From Ruminococcus sp. (GTDB taxonomy: Bacteria > Bacillota > Clostridia > Oscillospirales > Acutalibacteraceae), in assembly GCA_017380355.1 (NCBI GenBank), contig JAFOED010000076.1, forward strand, positions 1 to 8,117: DNA of 8,117 bases, given 5' to 3'. A program made the position numbers and the translations under genes. Each line of letters starts with the position of its first letter. The first letter of the stretch is position 1. Shown here in pieces: positions 1 through 5,253 of the stretch. Below the pieces are notes generated by a model. That model was not told the DNA's origin. It saw nothing but the letters and a program-made list of their open reading frames with translations, and ran no database searches.

Positions 1-21
1 AGGCTATTAAATCACTACATT

Positions 22-47
22 GCGCCGCCCTCACGGGTGCTTTTTTT
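22..47 (+). terminator. Intrinsic terminator of an upstream plus-strand gene
   Basis: A short GC-rich hairpin (CGCCC at 26-30, loop TCAC, GGGTG at 35-39, including one G-U pair, extendable by one pair across a bulge) is followed directly by seven T at 41-47. The stem is short, so efficiency is uncertain. The gene it ends lies outside the window. Confidence 0.6.
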
Positions 48-48
48 G

Positions 49-77
49 TTTACTTTATCTGAATTTTGAAGTATAAT
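49..77 (+). promoter_or_regulatory. Sigma-A-type promoter for the metallophosphoesterase
   Basis: TTTACT at 49-54 (4 of 6 matches to TTGACA) and a perfect TATAAT at 72-77 are separated by 17 bp. The predicted start of transcription is near 84, which would put the ribosome binding site GGTGGTG (84-90) at the very 5' end of the mRNA. Confidence 0.6.
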
Positions 78-97
78 CAAAACGGTGGTGATAAGTT

Positions 98-928
98 TTG
101 AAGAAGAAACTGAAAACAGCGCTAATAATCTTTTTTGCTGTTGTGCTGTGCTTTGTCACATATATTATATTAGAAAACAACACTATATCACTCACACAGT
201 ACGATATAAACAGCGACAAAGTCTCTAACGGCAATAAGTTAACTATAGTTCACGTGTCTGACCTGCACAACAAGGAATTCGGCAAGGATAACAAAAGACT
301 TTTAAAGAAAATCGAAAGCTGCAATCCTGACATAATAGCTGTAACCGGAGATATTATTGACTCATACCATACCGACGTGGATGTTGCTATTACATTTATG
401 CAAAAAGCATCTGAAATCGCACCGTGTTATTTTATTCCTGGCAACCACGAACAACGTGTACCTGATGAATACAACACGTTCAAAGAAGAACTGGAAGGAT
501 TTAACGTCACTATACTTGAAAACGAAGCAGTTGAGTTTACACAAAAAGAAGATACATTTAGTTTAATCGGATTGATTGACCCGAATTTTGTTTTCGATTA
601 TCCGACCGGATATATCAGCACTCAGCTGAGTACGCTAAGTGCTGACGACAACTATACTGTGCTTTTATCTCATCGCCCTGAGTATTTTGAAACTTATACA
701 AGCTTCGATGTGGATTTAGTACTCAGCGGTCACGCTCATGGTGGGCAATTCAGAATACCTTTCATAGGCGGATTGTTCGCTCCGGATCAGGGAGCTTTTC
801 CGAAGTATGACAGCGGAATGTTTTCTGATAACAACACCGAAATGATAGTAAGCAGGGGGCTTGGAAACTCTGTATTCCCTTTCAGGCTAAACAACCCACC
901 TGAACTAATCACTATTACTATCGAGTAA
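98..928 (+). CDS. Membrane-anchored calcineurin-like metallophosphoesterase
   Basis: 276 aa. A hydrophobic helix at residues 8-25 after a lysine-rich start suggests an N-terminal anchor with the enzyme outside the cell. The full set of two-metal phosphoesterase motifs is visible: SDLH (D55, H57), TGD (D85), PGNHE (N116, H117), SHRP (H192) and GHAHGGQ (H212, H214). This resembles the YkuE/YaeI group; YaeI hydrolyses phosphodiester substrates such as UDP-diacylglucosamine in vitro, but the substrate here cannot be read from sequence. The start is TTG at 98: an in-frame TAA at 92-94 rules out anything upstream, the next in-frame Met is residue 101 (past the first catalytic motifs), and GGTGGTG at 84-90 is well placed. 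No terminator follows it before the next gene, 63 bp on. Confidence 0.9.
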   Translation: MKKKLKTALIIFFAVVLCFVTYIILENNTISLTQYDINSDKVSNGNKLTIVHVSDLHNKEFGKDNKRLLKKIESCNPDIIAVTGDIIDSYHTDVDVAITFMQKASEIAPCYFIPGNHEQRVPDEYNTFKEELEGFNVTILENEAVEFTQKEDTFSLIGLIDPNFVFDYPTGYISTQLSTLSADDNYTVLLSHRPEYFETYTSFDVDLVLSGHAHGGQFRIPFIGGLFAPDQGAFPKYDSGMFSDNNTEMIVSRGLGNSVFPFRLNNPPELITITIE

Positions 929-934
929 CAACAC

Positions 935-962
935 TTGCAAAAATTAAAAAATATGGTATCAT
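935..962 (+). promoter_or_regulatory. Probable promoter for the PHP phosphatase gene
   Basis: TTGCAA at 935-940 (4 of 6) lies 16 bp before TATCAT at 957-962 (5 of 6). The -10 is preceded by TGG at 954-956, which makes it an extended -10 (TGn). Transcription would start near 969 and give a leader of about 23 nt. Read-through from the metallophosphoesterase is also possible. Confidence 0.45.
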
Positions 963-991
963 ACACTAAGAAACACGAAAGGAGATTTGCT

Positions 992-1690
992 ATGATTGAT
1001 TTTCACTCACACATCTTGCCGCAGATTGATGACGGCGCTCAGAGTGTTGAAGAAAGCATCGAAATGCTTAAGATGCTGAAAAATCAAGGTGTAAACACAG
1101 TATGTCTTACACCGCACTATATCGCGATGGACGAATCTCCGAAGGAATTCTTAGAACGTAGAGATGAAGCGTTTAAGGCGCTAAAAGAAGCTATCGAAAG
1201 CTGTGACGAAGAGTTACCAAAGCTTTTGCTCGGTGCTGAGGTTTACTACTATCCTGGTATCTGCAGGATGGAAGAAATCGACACTCTAAAACTCGAGAAC
1301 ACAGAGCTTTTGTTACTCGAGATGCCGATGGCACCGTGGAGCGAATACACTATCCGCGAAATTCTCGATTTAATTAACTCCTCTAACACCAAGGTAGTTA
1401 TAGCGCATATTGAACGCGCTATGGGATATCAGAAGCGTGGTACTGTAGAAAGATTAATCGACAGCGGAGTTCTGATGCAGACAAACGCTAGTTTCTTCAA
1501 TATGCGTAAAACGCGTCGTACAGCGTTTAAAATGTTCAATTCAGGACTTATTCATTTCTTAGGTTCTGACTGTCACAGCGTTAAACACCGACCACCGAGA
1601 ATCGAAGAAGCAGTTAGCGCTATAAAAGATAAGTTCTCGCAGGACGCGGTTGATGAGTTTTTTGAAGAACAAAAAGATTATTTTGAATAA
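992..1690 (+). CDS. CpsB/YwqE-family PHP-domain phosphatase
   Basis: 232 aa from ATG 992, which has AAAGGAGA at 978-985 at good spacing. A longer frame from TTG 935 adds 19 residues without a ribosome site, whereas family members begin with this MIDFHSH motif. The protein matches Streptococcus CpsB along its length: HSH (H5, H7), DDG (D13-G15), TPH (H42), GAEVYY (E83), AHIER (H139) and GSDCH (D193, H195), followed by the RPP segment. CpsB enzymes are metal-dependent, often Mn-dependent, phosphotyrosine phosphatases that dephosphorylate the tyrosine kinase controlling capsule or exopolysaccharide export. No kinase, Wzz-like or glycosyltransferase gene lies in the window, so its partner, if any, is elsewhere. 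The UAA stop sits inside the stem of the following terminator. The family call is firm; tyrosine-phosphatase activity is inferred from the family. Confidence 0.9.
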   Translation: MIDFHSHILPQIDDGAQSVEESIEMLKMLKNQGVNTVCLTPHYIAMDESPKEFLERRDEAFKALKEAIESCDEELPKLLLGAEVYYYPGICRMEEIDTLKLENTELLLLEMPMAPWSEYTIREILDLINSSNTKVVIAHIERAMGYQKRGTVERLIDSGVLMQTNASFFNMRKTRRTAFKMFNSGLIHFLGSDCHSVKHRPPRIEEAVSAIKDKFSQDAVDEFFEEQKDYFE

Positions 1691-1739
1691 CAGCTTTTTA
1701 CGTTTCTATATCAAACGTCGGGGCTGTTATTATTTTTTT
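1686..1739 (+). terminator. Strong intrinsic terminator after the PHP gene
   Basis: A 9-bp stem, AATAACAGC (1686-1694) with GCTGTTATT (1723-1731), encloses a second 6-bp stem, ACGTTT (1700-1705) with AAACGT (1713-1718), and is followed by a T run at 1733-1739. The T run abuts the ribosome binding site GAGG (1740-1743) of the next gene. Confidence 0.85.
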
Positions 1740-1749
1740 GAGGTACTAT

Positions 1750-2433
1750 ATGAAGAAAAGAGTTTTTTACACTGAGATTGCGTATATCGTCGGGCTTGTG
1801 CTACTGGCACTAAGTGCGGCGTTGATGGAAAGAGCGGACTTTGGCGTTTCGATGGTTGTCGCTCCTGCGTATTTATTACACTTAAAAGTATCACAGTTTT
1901 TGCCGTTTTTCTCATTCGGTATGGCGGAGTATACGCTACAGGCGGTAGTGCTGATACTCCTGATAGCAGTGCTGAGAAAGTTCAAAGTAAGCTATCTCTT
2001 CTCTTTTGTGACTGCGGTGCTGTACGGATTCATACTAGACTTGATGATATATCTCGTAGCATTCATCCCGAGCGAGGAGTTTTACATAAGAGTTATACTG
2101 TACATACTCGGACTACTCGGCTGTGCGATCGGTGTTTCACTACTGTTTCACACATACATCGCGCCTGAAGTTTACGAGCTGTTTGTAAAAGAAGTTTCGT
2201 CTACCTTTAAGCTCAACATCAACAGAGTAAAAACAGTATACGACTTAACAAGCTGTGTTGTGGCCGTTATAATGAGCTTTTGCTTCTTCGGACTGTGGCA
2301 GTTTGAGGGAGTAAAACTCGGAACGGTAATATGTGCTCTGCTTAACGGATTTACAATCGGTATGTTCTCGAAACTCTTCGAAAGACTATTTGAATTTAAA
2401 GACGGGCTAAAGCTACGACGTTTTTTTGAATAA
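1750..2433 (+). CDS. YitT/YczE-like integral membrane protein (DUF6198 type)
   Basis: 227 aa from ATG 1750, with GAGG at 1740-1743 as the ribosome site. A TTG four codons upstream would place the start inside that site and is unlikely. Five to six hydrophobic segments are visible at about residues 8-25, 58-75, 82-106, 112-134, 163-182 and 190-206. The pattern of a short polar ERADFG segment (27-32) after helix 1, then a YDLTS motif (164-168) and GTVICALLNG (191-200) before the last helix, is typical of YczE/YyaS/YitT-like proteins of Clostridia. No substrate is established for this group; a transporter or membrane helper role is only a guess. Only the terminator of the preceding gene is clear upstream, so its own promoter is uncertain. 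Confidence 0.75.
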   Translation: MKKRVFYTEIAYIVGLVLLALSAALMERADFGVSMVVAPAYLLHLKVSQFLPFFSFGMAEYTLQAVVLILLIAVLRKFKVSYLFSFVTAVLYGFILDLMIYLVAFIPSEEFYIRVILYILGLLGCAIGVSLLFHTYIAPEVYELFVKEVSSTFKLNINRVKTVYDLTSCVVAVIMSFCFFGLWQFEGVKLGTVICALLNGFTIGMFSKLFERLFEFKDGLKLRRFFE

Positions 2434-2450
2434 TATAAATGTAATGTATG

Positions 2451-2480
2451 GCGCTCTGTGTAAACAGGGCGCTTCCTTTT
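2451..2480 (+). terminator. Intrinsic terminator after the YitT-like gene
   Basis: A 9-bp stem, GCGCTCTGT (2451-2459) with ACAGGGCGC (2464-2472), has one G-U pair and a GTAA tetraloop (2460-2463). It is followed by TTCCTTTT. The interrupted T tract makes it slightly weaker than the other terminators here. Confidence 0.8.
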
Positions 2481-2720
2481 AGGTTTTCGCTTTAATTCTC
2501 TAATCGAAGTTAAAATTTGTAACATTTAGCGTTTATTATTCCTCAAAAACACTAAAACAGTGGCTAAAACTTATCACAATTGGCATATTTTTCTTTTATG
2601 AAAATAATTAGTTACAAGCTGTAACCACCCTAAATGTTAATAAGTTTTGTACTTTTTGTACATAATTATGAACAAATATTGAATTTTTATAGTGTTTTCT
2701 CTTTATTTTCACTAAAAAGG
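2481..2720. other. Gene-free AT-rich region upstream of the NlpC/P60 gene
   Basis: No convincing reading frame: the 117-aa minus-strand frame crossing the left part also covers the YitT-like gene and has no start signal. The stretch holds dyads suitable for protein binding: GTTACA-AGC-TGTAAC (2611-2625), TGTAC-TTTTT-GTACA (2648-2662) and the perfect palindrome CATAATTATG (2661-2670). A further TGTAAC lies at 2518-2523. I see none of the conserved elements of a ydaO (c-di-AMP) riboswitch, which often precedes wall hydrolases. Confidence 0.5.
2611..2625. promoter_or_regulatory. Candidate operator dyad GTTACA-N3-TGTAAC
   Basis: A perfect inverted repeat with 6-bp arms and a 3-bp spacer, about 95 bp upstream of the -35 of the NlpC/P60 promoter. 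The same hexamer recurs at 2518-2523 and, in the opposite orientation, at 2762-2767 just past the -10. The binding protein is unknown. Confidence 0.3.
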
Positions 2721-2749
2721 TTGAACGAATTATAATTCTCTGCTATAAT
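2721..2749 (+). promoter_or_regulatory. Near-consensus extended -10 promoter for the NlpC/P60 gene
   Basis: TTGAAC at 2721-2726 (5 of 6) and a perfect TATAAT at 2744-2749 are 17 bp apart, and TGC at 2741-2743 supplies the TGn extended -10. Transcription should begin near 2756, giving an untranslated leader of about 84 nt. This is the best-looking promoter in the window and predicts strong expression. Confidence 0.8.
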
Positions 2750-2800
2750 AATGACAAATTTGTTACAAAGTTGATTTAATTTGTTCATTCATTCAACAAG

Positions 2801-2829
2801 TTCAGCTGTCAAAAGCTGAATATTGGAGG
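2801..2829 (+). promoter_or_regulatory. Leader hairpin next to the Shine-Dalgarno site of the NlpC/P60 gene
   Basis: A perfect 7-bp stem, TTCAGCT (2801-2807) with AGCTGAA (2814-2820), has a 6-nt loop and ends 4 nt before the ribosome site GGAGG (2825-2829). No T tract follows, so it is not a terminator. It may affect mRNA stability or ribosome loading. Confidence 0.4.
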
Positions 2830-2839
2830 TTAATTTTTA

Positions 2840-4327
2840 ATGAAGATTTTTAAGAGAATTTTATCTATTACAATTATAATTGCGTTACTCGCTGGTCTTT
2901 GCGTTATGAGTACAATCTCATCATCAGCTAGCGGTACAGGCGCAGGTCTTTCTGAATGGTGCCTTAACGCTTACTACTCAGGTTGGAGTTACGTATACGG
3001 CGGTTCATCCCCTGGTGCGGTTGACTGTTCAGGTCTGATCTACTCATACGCAGGCGGTCACAGAACTGGTGACGCACAGCTTTACAACTCTAGCTACACA
3101 GGTAATGTTTCAAGCGGTGTACCTAGAATTCACGGTCTTGGTTTATGGCAGCCTGGCCACGTAGGTGTTTACGTTGGCGACGGTATGGCTGTTGACGCAA
3201 GAGGCTCACAGTACGGCGTTTGCTACGAATCAGTATACACACACGGCTGGACAAAGTACTTCAAAGTTCCTGGTGTTTCCTACCCTACTAACGGTTGGGT
3301 TAAGGTAAACGGCTCTAAGTACTACTACGAAAACGGTCAGTACATCGTTAACACAACAAGAACTATCGACGGTGTTACTTACAGCTTTAACTCAAACGGT
3401 AAATGTACATCTAGCAGCGGTGCTGCTGAATCTGCCCCATCTGTTACACCAACATTAAGCACAACACTCAAGCTCGGTTCACAGGGCGAAAGAGTAGTAA
3501 AACTCCAGACAAGATTACAGGAGCTCGGTTACTACTCAGGTGTTATTGACGGTGATTTCGGTAAGGGTACTGAAGAAGCTTTCAAGCTCTTCCAGAAGCA
3601 GGCTGGTCTTTATGTAGACGGTCTTGCAGGCAGCGATGTTGATATCCTCTATTCTGACGACGCTCCATATTACGAATCAGACGACGAAGATGAAGACGAA
3701 GACGGATTCACTGTTAATAACAACAAAACTGACTCAGAGCTTGCATCTACAGGTGTAAACGATGAGGACGAAGATTTAGCTCCTACCTCATTCTCTAAGG
3801 GTGACTACCACGAAGAAATCCTTAAGATTCAGGAGCGTTTAATTGAGCTTTCATACTACGAGGGTTATGCTGACGGTACTTACGGCACTATTACAGAAGA
3901 AGCTATTAAAAACTTCCAGGGTGCTCACGGTATTACTCAGACAGGTGTTGCAGACGAGTTCACAATCGAAATGCTCTACTCAGAAAGCGCTTCTGCAAAC
4001 CCTATCGAGGATGACCCAACAGAAGCTCCAAGTGTTGTAGAGTCTGAGTTACCTATCTCTGCACAGATTGCAAACACACAGAAAAACGACACAAAACCTA
4101 CTGAAGCTCCTGCTACAGAAGTTGTACTCGAGACAAACAAGCTCTCAGAAAAAGCATTAGCAGGTATTGCAAACACAATGAGTTTTGAAGCTGACGCTTC
4201 AGGCAACAACTTCCAGTTCATCTTCTGGCTCGCTGTTATGATTATCGTTATGACAATTACATTCGCAGTAATCAGCGCAGTAGAAAAGAAAAAGTCAGGC
4301 AAAAGAACTTCAAGAGAGTTTTTCTAA
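2840..4327 (+). CDS. Secreted, membrane-anchored NlpC/P60 peptidoglycan hydrolase with wall-binding modules
   Basis: 495 aa; start fixed by GGAGG at 2825-2829. In order: signal peptide (1-30); NlpC/P60 cysteine peptidase (about 37-145) with catalytic C63 in VDCSGL and H107 in PGHVGVYVG; one aromatic, glycine-rich repeat pair like choline-binding-type wall repeats (151-187); a first PG_binding_1 domain (about 212-271); an acidic linker (273-315) with DDEDEDED at 281-288; a second PG_binding_1 domain (about 319-380); a Pro/Thr/Glu linker containing two PTEAP motifs; and a C-terminal helix (about 458-481) followed by a Lys/Arg-rich tail. The last part predicts a single-pass anchor with the enzyme outside; there is no LPxTG sortase signal. 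NlpC/P60 enzymes usually cut stem peptides of peptidoglycan at the D-Glu bond. The third catalytic polar residue falls on D119, 12 residues after H107, where His, Asn or Gln is more usual. A role in wall turnover or cell separation is inferred. Confidence 0.92.
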   Translation: MKIFKRILSITIIIALLAGLCVMSTISSSASGTGAGLSEWCLNAYYSGWSYVYGGSSPGAVDCSGLIYSYAGGHRTGDAQLYNSSYTGNVSSGVPRIHGLGLWQPGHVGVYVGDGMAVDARGSQYGVCYESVYTHGWTKYFKVPGVSYPTNGWVKVNGSKYYYENGQYIVNTTRTIDGVTYSFNSNGKCTSSSGAAESAPSVTPTLSTTLKLGSQGERVVKLQTRLQELGYYSGVIDGDFGKGTEEAFKLFQKQAGLYVDGLAGSDVDILYSDDAPYYESDDEDEDEDGFTVNNNKTDSELASTGVNDEDEDLAPTSFSKGDYHEEILKIQERLIELSYYEGYADGTYGTITEEAIKNFQGAHGITQTGVADEFTIEMLYSESASANPIEDDPTEAPSVVESELPISAQIANTQKNDTKPTEAPATEVVLETNKLSEKALAGIANTMSFEADASGNNFQFIFWLAVMIIVMTITFAVISAVEKKKSGKRTSREFF

Positions 4328-4347
4328 TCGATAAAATAAAGCAAAAC

Positions 4348-4379
4348 AAAAAGCAGAAGCTAATCGCTTCTGCTTTTTT
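4348..4379. terminator. Bidirectional terminator between convergent genes
   Basis: An 8-bp stem, GCAGAAGC (4353-4360) with GCTTCTGC (4366-4373), has a 5-nt loop. It is flanked by AAAAA (4348-4352) and TTTTTT (4374-4379), so a T tract follows the stem on either strand. It can serve both the NlpC/P60 gene and the converging dockerin-like gene, which ends at 4396. Confidence 0.85.
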
Positions 4380-4395
4380 ATGTTTAATAAAGAGT

Positions 4396-5028
4396 TTATT
4401 TACTTTCAACTTTAGCGAGTTTCATTTGGATGGCTGTTGCGTCGAAGATAGTACGCTCACCATCGCGGTCTAAATCCGAAATATACTTAAGAGGAGAGCC
4501 GTAGTAATCAATACGATCTCTTGAAGAAAACTCACACAAACCTGCCATAACACGCTGGATATATGTCGCATCCATGATAGTCAAATTATAATCCAAATCA
4601 GCATCACCTATAGGAACTCCAATAGTAGAAGATAGTATATCTTCTAGCCCTTCATACTTAGATAAATCCATATTCTCACTAATAGCGATAAAATCATCAA
4701 CTTCAGCGTCATAAACACCATAGCAATATACAAAAGGATAATACAGACTATTAGTTAAAATTATTCTATCATCAATCAACATCCACCCTGGAGTGTCCGC
4801 ACAAAGGTTAGTGTACGCATATATCAAAGCCCAGTCAATATCACCATCTTTATTTAGATGATAATACTTCTCGTCATATTGAACCAACTCTATTAAACTT
4901 TGAATTTCATACTCTATAAACTTATTTTTATACAAGTATTCGGACTCAACAGTTCCAGCGCCAACGGAAATAACACAAATACAAACAAGTAACACCGCTA
5001 CCAATAACACACTAACTATTTTTTTCAT
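4396..5028 (-). CDS. Small secreted protein with C-terminal dockerin-like domain
   Basis: 210 aa. The signal peptide (1-24, cleavage likely after GA at 23-24) predicts secretion. Residues 25-135 form a mostly polar domain rich in Tyr and Asp that I do not recognise. The C-terminus carries two calcium-loop repeats as in type I dockerins: D142, D144, D146, N148 and D153 followed by ATYIQRVMAG, and D185, D187, D189 and D196 followed by ATAIQMKLA. Dockerins bind cohesin modules on scaffoldins and so attach enzymes to cellulosomes or the cell surface; in Ruminococcus such repeats also occur on many non-catalytic secreted proteins. No cohesin, scaffoldin or carbohydrate-active enzyme lies nearby, so cellulosome membership is unproven. 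The ribosome site GAGGTGAT (5033-5040) fixes the start. Confidence 0.8.
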   Translation of the reverse strand: MKKIVSVLLVAVLLVCICVISVGAGTVESEYLYKNKFIEYEIQSLIELVQYDEKYYHLNKDGDIDWALIYAYTNLCADTPGWMLIDDRIILTNSLYYPFVYCYGVYDAEVDDFIAISENMDLSKYEGLEDILSSTIGVPIGDADLDYNLTIMDATYIQRVMAGLCEFSSRDRIDYYGSPLKYISDLDRDGERTIFDATAIQMKLAKVESK

Positions 5029-5111
5029 ATTATCACCTCGTAAATTAATTTATTATTAAAATATATTAAGCTCCATTGAAATCCTCTCCTAAAAACTTTC
5101 TTTGTACTTTA

Positions 5112-5120
5112 ATTATAGCA
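5112..5120 (-). promoter_or_regulatory. Extended -10 promoter for the dockerin-like gene
   Basis: Read on the minus strand, TGC-TATAAT spans 5120-5112, the same nine bases as the -10 of the NlpC/P60 promoter. No good -35 lies at the right distance; that position overlaps the dyad TGCTA-T-TAGCA (5136-5146). Transcription would start near 5105, giving a leader of about 77 nt. Confidence 0.5.
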
Positions 5121-5135
5121 CAACACTTATACGCT

Positions 5136-5146
5136 TGCTATTAGCA
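5136..5146. promoter_or_regulatory. Small dyad over the -35 position of the dockerin-like promoter
   Basis: A perfect inverted repeat, TGCTA-T-TAGCA, sits where a -35 box would be expected. It could be an activator or repressor site, but 5-bp arms can occur by chance. Confidence 0.25.
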
Positions 5147-5201
5147 TTTTTTATAATATACACAAGTCGTGTTTGTGCAAGGTGTATACCACATAATAAC
5201 T

Positions 5202-5230
5202 AAAAAAAAGCGTCTGTAAAACACAGACGC
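5202..5230 (-). terminator. Strong intrinsic terminator of the tyrS-mscL unit
   Basis: Read on the minus strand, GCGTCTGT (5230-5223), a 5-nt loop and ACAGACGC (5217-5210) form a perfect 8-bp stem. It is followed by eight T (complement of the A run at 5209-5202). It lies 23 bp after the mscL stop codon. Confidence 0.9.
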
Positions 5231-5253
5231 TTTCTTTATGTAATGATATAAAA

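Noticed and set aside
911..928. TTACT...AGTAA hairpin at the end of the metallophosphoesterase gene as a terminator
   Set aside because: The stem is 5 bp, AT-rich and not followed by a T run.
935..991. N-terminal extension of the PHP phosphatase from TTG 935
   Set aside because: No ribosome site precedes 935, the 19 added residues are not family-like, and ATG 992 has AAAGGAGA at good spacing directly before the conserved MIDFHSH start.
2172..2525. 117-aa minus-strand reading frame
   Set aside because: It is antisense to the YitT-like gene, crosses that gene's terminator, has no ribosome site and has a low-complexity Lys/Arg/Ser composition.
2481..2839. ydaO (c-di-AMP) riboswitch in front of the wall hydrolase
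   Set aside because: Such riboswitches are common before hydrolase genes, but the region is very AT-rich and I see none of the conserved GC-rich elements or a terminator-type expression platform before the start.
2840..2940. Lipoprotein signal (lipobox) at C21 of the NlpC/P60 protein
   Set aside because: The residue before C21 is Leu, not Gly, Ala or Ser, and a normal signal-peptidase region follows.
3976..4302. 108-aa minus-strand reading frame within the NlpC/P60 gene
   Set aside because: It is antisense to the linker and membrane-anchor coding sequence; its hydrophobic stretch mirrors that composition, and it has no start signal.
4200..4327. Sortase (LPxTG-like) anchor at the C-terminus of the NlpC/P60 protein
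   Set aside because: A hydrophobic helix and basic tail are present, but no LPxTG or close variant precedes them.
5161..5177. Hairpin CACAA...TTGTG between mscL and the dockerin-like gene
   Set aside because: Only 5 bp with a 7-nt loop and no T tract; well within chance for this sequence and of no clear role.
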